DNA of 64,000 bases from Sphingomonas flavalba (GTDB lineage: Bacteria; Pseudomonadota; Alphaproteobacteria; Sphingomonadales; Sphingomonadaceae), in NCBI RefSeq assembly GCF_004796535.1, contig NZ_SPHY01000006.1, positions 124,001 to 188,000 of the forward strand, given 5' to 3'. Below, in pieces: positions 1 to 10,252 of the stretch; position 1 is the first letter of the stretch; each line of letters starts with the position of its first letter. Below the pieces are notes generated by a model. The model saw only the letters and a list, made by a program, of their open reading frames with translations, was not told the DNA's origin and searched no databases. A program made the position numbers and the translations under genes.

Positions 1-1
1 G

Positions 2-844
2 TTCAACCTGGTGCAGGGCGATGGGCCGACGGCGGGCGCCGCGCTCTCCGCCCACCCGGATGTCGCGATGGTCAGCTTCACCGGCTCGACCCGCGCCGGC
101 ATCGCCGTCGCCGCCGCCGCCGCGCCGACGGTCAAGCGCGTCCATCAGGAATTGGGCGGCAAGGCGCCCAATCTGGTGCTGGAAGGCGCCGACCTCGCCG
201 CCGTGCTGCCGCTGACCGTGCAGGGCGTACTCGCCAATTCCGGGCAGAGCTGCATCGCGCCGACCCGCATCCTCGTCCACCGCTCGCAGGCGGATGAAGC
301 CGCTACGGTCATCGCCCGGCTGATGGCGGCAACGGCCGTCGGCGATCCGCTGGCCGAGGGCAAGCATATCGGCCCGGTGGTCAACAAGGCGCAATACGAC
401 AAGATTCAGGCGTTGATCGCCAGCGCCATGGAACAGGGCGCGACTCTGGTCACCGGCGGCCCCGGCCGGCCGGCCGGCATCGCCAGCGGCTATTACGTCC
501 GCCCCACCCTGTTCGCCGGCGTCACCCCGGACATGCGGATCGCGCAGGAGGAGATTTTCGGCCCCGTCGCCACGCTGACCAGCTACGACAGCGAGGAAGA
601 GGCGATCGAACTGGCCAACGCCACCGTCTACGGCCTGTCGGCCACGCTGTCCGGCGACCCGGACCGCGCCGCCGCCATCGCTCCGCGCCTGCGCGCCGGG
701 CTGGTGACGATCAACGGCTGGGGCCCGGACATCAACGCCCCATTCGGCGGCTACAAGCGCTCGGGGAACGGCCGCGAGAACGGTCGCTTCGGCCTCGCCG
801 AGTTCATGGAAACCAAGACCATTCTCGGCGCTCCGGCCCACTGA
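2..844 (+). CDS. NAD(P)-dependent aldehyde dehydrogenase, 5'-truncated by window edge
   Basis: C-terminal ~280 residues of an aldehyde dehydrogenase, which oxidises an aldehyde to the acid with NAD(P)+. The frame is open from base 2, so the N-terminus lies outside the window. Visible family marks are the FTGSTRAG cofactor-binding segment, the ELGGK motif holding the general-base Glu, the catalytic Cys in NSGQSCIAPTR, and the EEIFGPV and PFGGYKRSG motifs near the end. Substrate cannot be told from this. The next gene downstream is an exported amidohydrolase on the same strand, 77 bases away. It could be the alpha-ketoglutarate semialdehyde dehydrogenase needed by the hydroxyproline cluster 25 kb away, but nothing here proves that. 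Confidence 0.95.
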   Translation, partial: FNLVQGDGPTAGAALSAHPDVAMVSFTGSTRAGIAVAAAAAPTVKRVHQELGGKAPNLVLEGADLAAVLPLTVQGVLANSGQSCIAPTRILVHRSQADEAATVIARLMAATAVGDPLAEGKHIGPVVNKAQYDKIQALIASAMEQGATLVTGGPGRPAGIASGYYVRPTLFAGVTPDMRIAQEEIFGPVATLTSYDSEEEAIELANATVYGLSATLSGDPDRAAAIAPRLRAGLVTINGWGPDINAPFGGYKRSGNGRENGRFGLAEFMETKTILGAPAH

Positions 845-921
845 CCCCGGCGGCCGCCGCGCACCCGGTTTGAAGAATTCTTGTAACGCGTTCTCCCCTT
901 CCCGCATTCGAGGATCCGGCA

Positions 922-2607
922 ATGATTTCGCAGAGTTTGAAACTGGGCTGCGCGGCCTTCGCGCTGGCGCTTGGCGGCGTGGCGCTCCACGCCCAGCAGG
1001 CGGCGCCGACGCCGCGTACCGCCGCCGCCGACGAGGATGCGGTCAAGACGCCGCTGAAGGGGCAGTGGGTGCCGGCGCCGGCGCGCAATTCCAAGGAGAG
1101 CGTCGGCCCGTTCCGCAAGATGGTCATTCGCGGGGCGACGCTGATCGACGGGTCGGGCGGGCCGCCGATGGGGCCGATGGACATCGTCGTCGAAGGCAAC
1201 CGGATCACCGCGGTGAATCAAGCCGGCTGGCCGGGCCTGCCGATGCAGGCCAACCGCGCCCCGCACGACGCCGACTATGAGATCGACGCAACCGGCATGT
1301 ACGTGCTGCCCGGCTTCGTCGACGCGCACACCCACGCGGCGGGCACCGACAAGGCACCCGACATGGGCTATAATTACAAGCTGTGGCTGGCCCATGGCGT
1401 GACGACGGTGCGCGGCGTCCCCCTCGCCTCGCCCGCCGTCGCGTCGAGCGAGAAGAACCGTTCGGCCGCCAACGAGATCGCGGCGCCGCGCATCTTCAAC
1501 TACCAGACGCTGGGAGCGGGCTGGAGCGGCGGCACCGTCGATTCCGTCGCCAAGGCGCGCGCCTGGGTCCAGTGGGCGGCGAAGAACAATATCGACGGCA
1601 TCAAGTTCTTCAACCGGCCAAACGAGACACCGGAGATCATCACCGCCGCGATCGACGAGGCGCACAAGAACAACATGGGCACCGTCGCCCATCTGTCGCA
1701 GAACGGCGTCGCCAATTTCAACGCGCGCCAGGCCGGCGAAGCGGGGCTGGATACCGTTACCCACTTCTACGGCCATTTCGAATCGCTGCTGAAGGATGCG
1801 ACGATCCAGAAATTCCGCAACGACTATAACTACAACAACGAGCAGGACCGCTTCGGCAGCGTCGCCGAGCTTTGGTATCAGGCCTATGGTCCTGGTACCA
1901 AGCCGTGGCAGGACTATCTGGAAGAACAAAAAGAACATCACGTCAATTTCGACCCGACGTTCAACATCTATGCCGCCTCGCGCGATCTGATGCGCGCGCG
2001 GAACGCGGACTGGCATGAGAAATACACGACGCCGGAGCTATGGAACTACTTCCAGTCGACTCGCGACAACCATGGCTCCTATTTCTACGACTGGACGACC
2101 GATAACGAGATCGAGTGGAAGAATTTCTATAAATATTTCATGGCTCTGATCAACGATTACAAGAATATGGGCGGCCATGTCACGATCGGCACCGATTCCG
2201 GTTTCATCTGGAAAGTCTACGGCTTCGCCTACATCGAGGAACTGGAGCTGTTCCGCGAGGCGGGCTTCACGCCGCTGGAGGTCATCCGCACCGCGACCAA
2301 GAACGGCGCTGAAACGCTGTGGGGGCCGAAGCATGTCGCGCCGCCGGTCGGCATCGTCCGCCCCGGCATGCTCGCCGACCTCGTGATCGTGCCGGAAAAT
2401 CCGCTGGCCAATTTCAAGACGCTCTACGGCACCGGGCACCTCCGCCTGAACCCCGCCACCAACAAGCAGGAGCGGGTCGGCGGCGTGCGCTTCACCATCA
2501 AGGACGGCATCGTCTACGACGCGCATGTGCTGCTGGCCGAGGTGGCCGAAATGGTGGCGGCCGAAAAGCAGCGGATGGGCCTTCCGGAGCGTCCCGTCCA
2601 ACCCTGA
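922..2607 (+). CDS. exported amidohydrolase-family metal-dependent hydrolase
   Basis: 561-residue amidohydrolase-superfamily enzyme. A signal peptide is evident (residues 1-25, ending in ALHAQ), so it acts outside the cytoplasm. The metal-binding HxH is at about residues 136-138 (DAHTHAAG), further His residues occur in TVAHLSQNG and VTHFYGHFE, and a late Asp lies in TIGTDSG, as in imidazolonepropionase-like and Xaa-dipeptidase-like members. It is longer than the usual 400-450 residues because of an N-terminal extension of about 60 residues. The start is preceded by GAGGA at a suitable distance. Likely substrates are dipeptides or N-acyl compounds, but this is inference; the exact reaction is unknown. 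Confidence 0.9.
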   Translation: MISQSLKLGCAAFALALGGVALHAQQAAPTPRTAAADEDAVKTPLKGQWVPAPARNSKESVGPFRKMVIRGATLIDGSGGPPMGPMDIVVEGNRITAVNQAGWPGLPMQANRAPHDADYEIDATGMYVLPGFVDAHTHAAGTDKAPDMGYNYKLWLAHGVTTVRGVPLASPAVASSEKNRSAANEIAAPRIFNYQTLGAGWSGGTVDSVAKARAWVQWAAKNNIDGIKFFNRPNETPEIITAAIDEAHKNNMGTVAHLSQNGVANFNARQAGEAGLDTVTHFYGHFESLLKDATIQKFRNDYNYNNEQDRFGSVAELWYQAYGPGTKPWQDYLEEQKEHHVNFDPTFNIYAASRDLMRARNADWHEKYTTPELWNYFQSTRDNHGSYFYDWTTDNEIEWKNFYKYFMALINDYKNMGGHVTIGTDSGFIWKVYGFAYIEELELFREAGFTPLEVIRTATKNGAETLWGPKHVAPPVGIVRPGMLADLVIVPENPLANFKTLYGTGHLRLNPATNKQERVGGVRFTIKDGIVYDAHVLLAEVAEMVAAEKQRMGLPERPVQP

Positions 2608-2617
2608 CGGGGCGCTG

Positions 2618-2660
2618 GCGCGCGGCACTTTCCCTCCGGGATATGCCGCGCGCTTCTCTT
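2618..2660. terminator. bidirectional hairpin terminator
   Basis: Perfect 10-bp stem GCGCGCGGCA (2618-2627) / TGCCGCGCGC (2644-2653), followed by TTCTCTT. It sits between the convergent amidohydrolase and Lrp genes, where a shared terminator is expected. Confidence 0.75.
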
Positions 2661-2673
2661 CCTGCCGTGCCGC

Positions 2674-3129
2674 CTAGACTGGCAGGATCACCGTGCTCTT
2701 CACTTCCTCCAGCACCGCGTAAGTCCGGGTTTCGCGCACCCCGGGTAGACCAGTCAGCGTCTCGCCCAGAAAGATGCGATAATGCGCCATGTCCCGCATC
2801 CGCATTTTCAGCAGATAGTCGAACCCGCCGGCGACCATATGGCATTCCATGATCTCCGGCATGCGCAGCACGGCGTCGCGAAAATCGTCGAACACCTCCG
2901 CCGTCGTACGGTTCAACAGCACTTCGACATAGACGGTCAGCGCCCGTTCCAGCTTCGCGGGATTGAGCAGTGCAACGAAGCCGGTAATATAACCGCTCTC
3001 GCGCAGGCGCCGTAGCCGGTCATGGCAGGCGGAAGGGGACAGGCCAGCGCGACTGGCAAGCTCTTGGTTGGTGATCCGACCATCAGCCTGGATGATCCTC
3101 AGGATACGACGATCGGTCTCACTGAGCAT
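2674..3129 (-). CDS. Lrp/AsnC family transcriptional regulator
   Basis: 151-residue regulator with the usual Lrp layout: an N-terminal helix-turn-helix (about residues 4-55, TNQELASRAGLSPSACHDRLRRL) and a C-terminal RAM/AsnC ligand-binding domain (about 65-140, with MECHMVAGGFDYLLKMR). Such proteins bind DNA as octamers or dimers of dimers and sense amino acids. The ribosome-binding site GGGAGGG lies just upstream of the ATG. It is convergent with the amidohydrolase and separated from it by a terminator. The roughly 200 bases upstream (3130-3329) are AT-rich near the start and hold its promoter, and no other gene was seen there. The effector amino acid is not known. Confidence 0.92.
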   Translation of the reverse strand: MLSETDRRILRIIQADGRITNQELASRAGLSPSACHDRLRRLRESGYITGFVALLNPAKLERALTVYVEVLLNRTTAEVFDDFRDAVLRMPEIMECHMVAGGFDYLLKMRMRDMAHYRIFLGETLTGLPGVRETRTYAVLEEVKSTVILPV

Positions 3130-3329
3130 ATCCGCCCTCCCCGGAAGATTTTCGTGTCTCTGCTTATGCGAGAGAATTATACAGTCATCATAAACTCAAA
3201 TCATCGATGAAAATCAGGTTCTTTCCTGGAAGCTCCATAATATATCTGGTCCATCCTTCGCCGCCTTGAAAACAAAGGTTCCAAGCGGGTGGCCGTAACC
3301 GGATATACGCTGGCTGCCGCCCGCGCCGC

Positions 3330-6300
3330 TCAATAATCCTTCGACACGCGGATATTGGCGCTGGTGCGGCCCATGGTCGAGATGCTCGACAGCAGCGACA
3401 GCCAGCGGGTGATCTGGAACTCGGCGCGGGTCGCCGAATAGCCCTGCCCGTCGGTGATCACCTCGACATAGATACGGCGGGTCACATATTTGCCGGCGGC
3501 GATCGACGTGCTCTGGTTCTGGGTCGGGTCGGCGGCGATGATCCGCAGCCGGTCGAGCCCCGCCGCCCGCCGCACCGCGTTTATCGGGTCCAGCCCGCCA
3601 TCGCTCTGCAACCCGGCAACCGCAGCGGCGAGCTGCAACGCCTCCGGTGCCGACAGATTGGTGATCGACGTGCCGAACAATAGCCGGGACAGCAGTTCGT
3701 CCTCCGGCAACGCCGGGTTGCTGGTGAAGGCGATTTCCGGCTTCAGGCCGGTGCCGGTCACCCGGATCGTTGCATTCAGCCCCTGCAGGGTGGCGGTCGC
3801 GGAGATGTCGAGCACCGGGTCCGGCGGGTTCGACCCGGTAAAGCGGATGACGCCGCGATCCAGGTCGAAACTGCGCCCGGCGAACTCGTAATTGCCGCGC
3901 AGCAGGTCGGCGCGGCCGACGATGATCGGCGCGTCGATCGCCCCGCTGATCTCCAGCGTCGCCCGCCATTCGCTGTCCAGGCCAAGGCCGGTCACCATCA
4001 TGCGGTTGTGTGCGTCGGCCTTCAGCGCCAGTCGCCATGGCGCCGCCGGCGCCACCGCCTCCGGCTCGTCGTCCGGGCGGTTGATCTCGGTCACTTTCAG
4101 GCGCGGCACCGCCGTCGCCGCCTCCGCCCTGCCCAGCCGGTACCGGCTTCGGTTTAGCGACACCTCGCCGCCGATCACCCCGCCGTCGCCGTTCGACTTG
4201 AAGGTCAGCGGGCCGGTCACCGTCGCGCCGAGATCGTCGCGGTTGAGTAGCGTCGCGTTCTGCGTATCGACGCGAAGGTCGATCGCCAGCCCCCGGTCGG
4301 ACAGGTCGAACACGCCGCTGCCGCTGACCGTGCCGTCGCCGGCATTGGCGGTCAGCGAATCGAGCAGCAGGCGCGATCCGCTGAATCGGCCGCTCGCCTT
4401 CAGGTTGGTCAGCACCGTGCCGCTGACCGCGCTTTGCAGTCGGGCGTTTTCGGTGCGGATCGACCCGCGGATCAGCGGGTTGGTCAGCGTGCCGTTGATG
4501 TCGGCGGCGATCGTGGCCGGGCCGGAAATATCGAACAGCTCGGTGCCCGTCAGCCGCCACAGCGTGTCGGCTGGCCCGTCATAGCGGATCTGCGCGAACA
4601 GCGGCGCGGCATAGATCCGGTCGACGAACGCCCCCTCGCCCAGCGGCGCCAGCCGCGCCTGGGCGCGGCCGATGATCTTGCCGCCACTGGCGGCGACGGC
4701 GCGCGCGGCGGCACTCGATCCGGTCAGCGCCCCTTTGACCGCAACGTCGATCGGCTGCGACGACAGCACCAGGCCGGACCGGCTCAGCCCGCGCACGACC
4801 AGGTCGACCTGGCCGGACGGCGCGCCCTGCGTCGGGGCTGCATAGATGACGCGTCCGCTCGCCGCGCCGCCCAGCCCCATGCCCGGCGACACCAGGTCGA
4901 GGATGGAAAGCGGCATCCGCTCCAGCGTCGCGTCGACGGCGTTGGCGCCCTCGCCGAACCGGCCGGACACCCGCGCCTTGCCGCCGTTGAAGCTGAGCGC
5001 GGTCGGCGCCAGCCGCCAGGCGCCGCCCTCGCGGGTCAGCACCGCGGCACTGTCCAGCTTCAACCGCTGGCGTTCGATCGTGCCGCCGCCGGTGATCGCG
5101 ATGCGTTCGGGCGCGACCTGCGCGGTGCCTTGCAACGCGAACGCCTTGCCCCGCCGCCCGGCGGCGCTGACGACGACGGTGCCGGTGCCGCCCTTCATGT
5201 CGACATCGGCCGACAGTCGCCCGACGGTCAGCCCGCCGCGCCGCACCCCGCGCGCCGTCACCCGCGCGTCGACGCCAAGCCCGGCCGGGTCGAGCAGCAC
5301 CGCGCCGTTGATCGACAGCCGCCGGATCGTCGTCTGCGGTGGCCCGGCGAAGCGGGCGTCGCGGGCAGTCAGCGCGGCGGTGATCCGCTGCACCGCGCCC
5401 GCCCGGTCGAACCGCAGCGATCCGCTGACCCCGCCGCCGGTGAACGCGAGCTGGCCGTCGAACCCGCCCGGCATCGACACCAGCGTGCCGGTCGCGGTGG
5501 TGCCGGACACGGTCAGCGGCGCGACGGTGATCCGCGTCGGCGCATTCGGCGGCATCAGGATCGCACCGGCGGCGGTGAACGGCCCCAGCACCAACCCGCC
5601 CGACGCCTGATAGGCGAAGCCCTCGGCATTGGGGTCGAGCGCGACATGCACGTCCTTCAGCCCCAGCGCCGGCATCGGCCGGGCCAGAACCAGCGACAGC
5701 TTCGGCCGGTCGATCTGGCCGTCCAGCACCAGCTTGACCGGGCCGTAGCTCGCCTGCGTGCCGCTGCCCTCGAAATGGAAACTGCCGTCAAGCCGCCGAT
5801 AGCCGTTACCGCTGATCGTCAGCGCCGGCGCGACGATCCGCAGGCCGGTGAAGCGGATGATCCCGTCAGGCGTACGCTCCAGCCGCGTATCGATGCGCGG
5901 CAATCCGCCGGCCAGCCCGGCGAGGAAGGCGTTGTCGAACCGCCGCACCCATGCCTGTCCGCGCCCGACCACACGGGTGCCGACCCCGTTCGGCCCAGGC
6001 ACCACCGTCAGACTGCTTTTCACGTCGACAATGCCGAGGCCGGGGATCAGGTAGCGGTTGAGCTGCCCTTGCAGGCCGACCTCATAGCACCCGCTGACCA
6101 GGTCGAGGAACAGGCTGATCGTCCCGTTCAGCTTGTCGGACCGAAGCTTCAATCCATCGCCGATCGCCGCCTTGTCGCTGACGCGCAGCGCCCCCTCGAC
6201 GCTCAGGTTGGCGAGGATGCCGCCGGCGACGTCGCCGACGCCGGTGACGCGCGCCGCCTTGACCCGGATCGGCACGACGATCGGCAGCTTCGACAGACGC

Positions 6301-7499
6301 CCCTGCCCCGATACCTGGATCAGGTCGAAGCCGGTGGTGTCGAACGCGACATGCGGCGATGCCAGCACATACTGGAAGGCGGCGCTGTCGAACGGCCCGT
6401 CGAGCAGCACCCGCGCCCGCACGTCGCGCCCGCTCATGTTGGGGAACAGCGCGCGCGGCTGCAGCAGGTCGGCGCTCAGCTTCATCGCGTCGAACCGGCT
6501 GCGCGCCAGATCGGCGACACCGACCGCGCTGAACGTCAGCGCGGCGGATCGCAGCGACAGGTCGGTGTCCAGCCGCCGGTCGGCAAGGCGGAACGTGCCA
6601 CTGATTGCCAGTTGCGGCGCCGCCAGCCGCGAGACCTTGCCGGCAACGACGCCCTCCAGGTCGGCGGTACCGGCCAGCGTATATTCGCCATCCTTCGCGC
6701 CAAGGTCGAGCAGCAATGCCTGCCGGTCGGCGACGATCAGCCGCCCGGTGCCCTTCCAGCCGCGCCAGCGCCCGTCGCCGGCGATACGCAGTTCCAGCGG
6801 CTTGGCGGTGCCGATCATCCCGCCGATCACCCCGCCCGCCGACGACCGCACATCGGCGCTCAGGTCGAAACGGTCGCCGTCCGGCTCCGCGTCAAGGGTC
6901 AGGAAGGCGCGGTCGGTGGTTCCGGCGGTGGCGTTCAGCTTCACCATCGCCCGGCCGCTGCGCACGTCGGCGCTGCCTTGCAGCGTCGCGACCCGCATCT
7001 CCTTGACGCCGGTCAGCGCCGGGGCAAGGCGCAGGCGGTCGATCGCCAGCCGGCCGACACGGATGTCGAAACCGGGCAGGATCGGCCCGCCGCCGCCCGG
7101 CCGCAGCTCCGGCGCCTTGCGCAGCGTCGCGGTCTCGGCGGTCAGGCTGTGGATCTCCAGCCGGTTCGACAGCCAGGCCAGCGGACGCCAGTCGAGCGCG
7201 ATCTCCGGCGCGTCGAAGATCACGCCCTTGGGGTCGGAAATCCGCACGTCGCGCAGCCGCGCGCGGTGGTAGATCGACCCGTCGATCCGCCCGATATGAA
7301 AGCTGAGACCGGTCTTGGTCTCGATCCGGCCGATCCGGTCGGTCAGCAGCCGGTGGCCGGGGCCGGTATCGATCAGCCACAGCGCGGCGGCAAGCGCAGC
7401 GAGCAGCATCACCGGCACCGCGATCAGCCATATTGGCCAGCGCCAGCGGCGGCGCGGCGGCGCGGCGGCCGCTTCGTCCAGGTCGGCCTCGTTGGTCAA
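3330..7499 (-). CDS. tamB: TamB, translocation and assembly module inner-membrane protein
   Basis: 1389-residue AsmA-clan protein. It has a single N-terminal membrane helix (about residues 22-44, rich in LLAALAAALWL) after an Arg-rich cytoplasmic start, then a very long periplasmic beta-helical region and a C-terminal DUF490/TamB domain (about the last 350 residues, with GRADLLRGNYEFAGRSF and LPEDELLSRLLFG). TamB spans the periplasm and works with the outer-membrane barrel TamA in envelope protein insertion and lipid transport. Its ATG overlaps the tamA stop (ATGA), so the two are translationally coupled. A 1029-residue open frame on the opposite strand is a high-GC shadow. Confidence 0.93.
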   Translation of the reverse strand: MTNEADLDEAAAAPPRRRWRWPIWLIAVPVMLLAALAAALWLIDTGPGHRLLTDRIGRIETKTGLSFHIGRIDGSIYHRARLRDVRISDPKGVIFDAPEIALDWRPLAWLSNRLEIHSLTAETATLRKAPELRPGGGGPILPGFDIRVGRLAIDRLRLAPALTGVKEMRVATLQGSADVRSGRAMVKLNATAGTTDRAFLTLDAEPDGDRFDLSADVRSSAGGVIGGMIGTAKPLELRIAGDGRWRGWKGTGRLIVADRQALLLDLGAKDGEYTLAGTADLEGVVAGKVSRLAAPQLAISGTFRLADRRLDTDLSLRSAALTFSAVGVADLARSRFDAMKLSADLLQPRALFPNMSGRDVRARVLLDGPFDSAAFQYVLASPHVAFDTTGFDLIQVSGQGRLSKLPIVVPIRVKAARVTGVGDVAGGILANLSVEGALRVSDKAAIGDGLKLRSDKLNGTISLFLDLVSGCYEVGLQGQLNRYLIPGLGIVDVKSSLTVVPGPNGVGTRVVGRGQAWVRRFDNAFLAGLAGGLPRIDTRLERTPDGIIRFTGLRIVAPALTISGNGYRRLDGSFHFEGSGTQASYGPVKLVLDGQIDRPKLSLVLARPMPALGLKDVHVALDPNAEGFAYQASGGLVLGPFTAAGAILMPPNAPTRITVAPLTVSGTTATGTLVSMPGGFDGQLAFTGGGVSGSLRFDRAGAVQRITAALTARDARFAGPPQTTIRRLSINGAVLLDPAGLGVDARVTARGVRRGGLTVGRLSADVDMKGGTGTVVVSAAGRRGKAFALQGTAQVAPERIAITGGGTIERQRLKLDSAAVLTREGGAWRLAPTALSFNGGKARVSGRFGEGANAVDATLERMPLSILDLVSPGMGLGGAASGRVIYAAPTQGAPSGQVDLVVRGLSRSGLVLSSQPIDVAVKGALTGSSAAARAVAASGGKIIGRAQARLAPLGEGAFVDRIYAAPLFAQIRYDGPADTLWRLTGTELFDISGPATIAADINGTLTNPLIRGSIRTENARLQSAVSGTVLTNLKASGRFSGSRLLLDSLTANAGDGTVSGSGVFDLSDRGLAIDLRVDTQNATLLNRDDLGATVTGPLTFKSNGDGGVIGGEVSLNRSRYRLGRAEAATAVPRLKVTEINRPDDEPEAVAPAAPWRLALKADAHNRMMVTGLGLDSEWRATLEISGAIDAPIIVGRADLLRGNYEFAGRSFDLDRGVIRFTGSNPPDPVLDISATATLQGLNATIRVTGTGLKPEIAFTSNPALPEDELLSRLLFGTSITNLSAPEALQLAAAVAGLQSDGGLDPINAVRRAAGLDRLRIIAADPTQNQSTSIAAGKYVTRRIYVEVITDGQGYSATRAEFQITRWLSLLSSISTMGRTSANIRVSKDY

Positions 7500-9508
7500 A
7501 ACGCCTGCCCCAGGGAGACATAGACGGCGATGCGCGCGTCGCCCGGCTGGCGGTTGAGCGGCGTGCCGACGTCGATGCGGATCGGCCCGAAATTGGTGTA
7601 GTAGCGCAGGCCGACGCCGGCGCCGTAGCGCATGCCTTTGAAGGTCGGGTATTCGCTGCGGTAGATGTTGCCGGCGTCGATGAACGGCACGACGCCGAAC
7701 GCCCCGCCGAACGCGCTCAGCCGCACCCGCGCCTCGAGCGAGAATTCGGCCAGGCTGCGCCCGCCGATCGGATCGTTGTTGGCGTCGCGCGGGCCGATCC
7801 GCTGGTAGCCGTAACCGCGCACGGACCCGCCGCCACCGGCGTAATAGCGCCGCGACGGGGCGATGCGGTCGGCGGGCGCACCGGCAATCGTGCCCATCCG
7901 CACCCGCCCGGCCAGCACGATCCGCTCGCTGACCGGCTGGTAGAAGCTGCCGTCCACTTGCGCGCGGGCATAGGCGAAGGTCCCGGCCTGCAACGACAAT
8001 TCGGGCGACACGCGGCCGGACAGGCGAAAGCCCTTCGTCGGGTTCAGCAGGTCGTCCGACCCGTCATAGGACAGGCTGCCGGGCAACGCGGCGATGAAGA
8101 AGGTGCGCCGGCGCGGCGTGCCGGTCGTGCCGATCGTGTCGCGCTCGTCGGACAACAGCAGGTCGGTGCCGATCGACCACGACCATTTCTTCTGGAAGAT
8201 GATGTTGGTCTCGCGCTCGATGCCGGCGGCGATGTTCAGGCTCTTGGCGTCATAGGCGGCGCGGTCGACATGGCTGGCGACCGCCTGCGCGGTGATCACA
8301 TGGTCGCGCCGCCAGACGTTGCTCTGGCGCAGCAGCGCGCCCAGCGACTGTTCCTGCGTGCCGGCGACGCCGCGGAAGGTCACCGCCCCTTCCGGCTTCA
8401 CCAGGTTGCGGTGCTGCCAGCTCGCCTCCACCCGCGCGCCCTCTCCGGTGCCGTAGCCGATCTGGCCGGCGATGGTGCGGGGCGGCGCGCGTTCCAGCCG
8501 CACGGCGATGTCGACGGTGTCGGGCGTCGCCCCAGGCACCGGCTCGATCTTCACCGTGGACACCAGCCCGGTCTGGATCAGTGCGCGGCGCAGGTCCTCC
8601 AGCCGGCTCGCCTCGAATGTCTCGCCCGGCTCGAACCGCGCGATGACCTGGATATGCCGGGCGCTGAAGATGCTGTCGCCCGGCACGATGATCCGGCCGA
8701 ACTTGCGCGCGCCGCCGGTCTCGACGTTCAACGCCAGCGTCGCGGTGTGGGTGTCGTGATCGATCACCACCTCCGGCTCCGGCACCTCGGCGAACGGAAA
8801 GCCGACCTCGCCGATCCTCGTCTTCAGCGCCTGCTGGCCGGCGATCACCTTGTCGGCGTCGACCGGGTCGTCGCGCGTGACGCCGAACGCCTCGCGCAGT
8901 GCTGTCTCGCGCTCGCCGGTCGCGGCAAGCCCGTCCACCGTCACCTCGGCGAAGGTGTAGCGGCTGCCCGGCTCGGCATCGAGGGTCACCACCAGCCCGT
9001 CGCCATCCCGCTGCCGCCGCACGCGGGTATCGACGCTGGTGTCGTAATAGCCCTCCGCGCGCAGCAGATCGGAAAGCAGCGTCGCATCCTCGCGCGCGCG
9101 CCGGTCGAGCTGGGCGACGTTCGCCGCCTTCTTGCGATTGGCGTGGAGCACCGACAGCGCGTCGAAGCGGTCGCGGATGCGGTCGGCGTCTATCCCCTCC
9201 AGCCCCTCCAGCGCGATATCATAGCGGAACTCGCCATTGGCCGCGGTCTGCGCCGCCGTCGCTTCGGCATCCGCCGGCTCCGGCGTCAGTTCCGGCCAGT
9301 CGACGCCGATGTCGCTGAGCGGCGCCAGCGGCGACTGGGGATCGACAGTGTTGGACAGCATCTGTTCCGGCGCCGGATCGGCGGCGGAAGATGGCACCTC
9401 GGTCGGCGGCGGGGGCGCGACCGCTTGCGCCAACGCCGGCGATGCCGGGAGCAAGCCGGCGATCGCGGCGATTCCGCAAAGACGGTGCCGCACCATACAC
9501 AACCGCAT
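7496..9508 (-). CDS. tamA: TamA, BamA/Omp85-family outer-membrane assembly protein
   Basis: 670-residue Omp85-superfamily protein with a signal peptide (cleavage near ALAQA, residue ~28), a Pro/Ala-rich linker, periplasmic POTRA-like repeats (about residues 90-330) and a C-terminal 16-strand barrel domain (about 340-670). The barrel carries the conserved GGGGSVRGYGYQ motif and ends in an aromatic residue (SLGQAF). It partners with TamB, encoded immediately downstream with a 4-base overlap. The start at 9508 has only a weak ribosome-binding site, and an ATG 12 bases further in is an alternative. It is transcribed away from the iron-uptake genes only in the sense of operon grouping; all lie on the same strand. 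Confidence 0.93.
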   Translation of the reverse strand: MRLCMVRHRLCGIAAIAGLLPASPALAQAVAPPPPTEVPSSAADPAPEQMLSNTVDPQSPLAPLSDIGVDWPELTPEPADAEATAAQTAANGEFRYDIALEGLEGIDADRIRDRFDALSVLHANRKKAANVAQLDRRAREDATLLSDLLRAEGYYDTSVDTRVRRQRDGDGLVVTLDAEPGSRYTFAEVTVDGLAATGERETALREAFGVTRDDPVDADKVIAGQQALKTRIGEVGFPFAEVPEPEVVIDHDTHTATLALNVETGGARKFGRIIVPGDSIFSARHIQVIARFEPGETFEASRLEDLRRALIQTGLVSTVKIEPVPGATPDTVDIAVRLERAPPRTIAGQIGYGTGEGARVEASWQHRNLVKPEGAVTFRGVAGTQEQSLGALLRQSNVWRRDHVITAQAVASHVDRAAYDAKSLNIAAGIERETNIIFQKKWSWSIGTDLLLSDERDTIGTTGTPRRRTFFIAALPGSLSYDGSDDLLNPTKGFRLSGRVSPELSLQAGTFAYARAQVDGSFYQPVSERIVLAGRVRMGTIAGAPADRIAPSRRYYAGGGGSVRGYGYQRIGPRDANNDPIGGRSLAEFSLEARVRLSAFGGAFGVVPFIDAGNIYRSEYPTFKGMRYGAGVGLRYYTNFGPIRIDVGTPLNRQPGDARIAVYVSLGQAF

Positions 9509-9583
9509 CCGAACGGCTTAGCCGCTCTTTGTCGCTGCCGCCAGTGCGGAAAGCGCGGGCGACCCCGTGCCTGCCGCCCGCCG

Positions 9584-10252
9584 CTAAACTTCCGACCAGT
9601 GGCGCAGCAGGTTGTGGTAGACCCCGGTCAGGCGGACGATTTCGGCGTCGCCCTGCCCGCGCTCGGCGCCCAGTCGCTGGATCGTGCCGTCCAGCTCCAG
9701 CAGCAGCGCGCGCGCGCCGGCATCGCGTACCATCGACTGGATCCAGAAGAAACTGGCCAGCCGGGTGCCGCGCGTCACCGGCGTCACATGGTGCAGGCTG
9801 CCAGCCGGGTAGAGGATCATGTGCCCGGCCGGCAGCTTGATCGCGCGGCCGTCGACGACCAGTTCACCGCCGTCATAGCTGTCCGGGTCGGCCAGGAACA
9901 CCGTCGCCGACAGGTCGCTGCGGACGCGGAAATCGCTGCCGCGCTGGATGCGCACGGCGCTGTCGACATGGTCGCCGAACGCGTCGCCGCCGGCATAGCG
10001 GTTGAACAGCGGCGGATAGACCTTCAGCGGCAGCGCCGCCGCGACGAACAGTGGCGCGCGCGCCAGCGCATCGAGCACGATCGTACCCAGCGCCCGTGCC
10101 TCCGCCGATTCCTCGGGTAGCTGACTATTGCGCTTGGCCAGCGCCGATTGCGCGCCGGCGGTCACCGCCCCGTCGACCCAGTCGGCCGCGGCCAGCGCCT
10201 TCTGCACATGGGCCAGCTCCCTGGCGTCGAGCAGGTCGGGGATGACGATCAT
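9584..10252 (-). CDS. piuC: PiuC-type Fe(II)/2-oxoglutarate-dependent dioxygenase
   Basis: 222-residue PKHD-type hydroxylase. The facial triad of the 2OG-Fe(II) family is visible as HxD in [10 protein letters not shown], with a distal His in [12 protein letters not shown] where the downstream Arg binds 2-oxoglutarate. These enzymes sit beside TonB-dependent siderophore receptors, as here, and are thought to modify a catecholate siderophore or receptor partner. The ATG at 10252 overlaps the stop of the upstream Sel1 gene (ATGA), which fixes the start; a longer open frame upstream in the same reading frame is spurious. It is likely iron-regulated with its operon. Confidence 0.92.
   Translation of the reverse strand: MIVIPDLLDARELAHVQKALAAADWVDGAVTAGAQSALAKRNSQLPEESAEARALGTIVLDALARAPLFVAAALPLKVYPPLFNRYAGGDAFGDHVDSAVRIQRGSDFRVRSDLSATVFLADPDSYDGGELVVDGRAIKLPAGHMILYPAGSLHHVTPVTRGTRLASFFWIQSMVRDAGARALLLELDGTIQRLGAERGQGDAEIVRLTGVYHNLLRHWSEV

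Noticed and set aside
4434-7523. Very long opposite-strand open frame of 1029 residues facing tamB
   Set aside because: Its translation is a low-complexity Arg/Ala/Pro/Gln-rich sequence with no domain, exactly antisense to tamB; such shadows are common in high-GC genomes. Others like it lie opposite tamA, the siderophore receptor and ligD.
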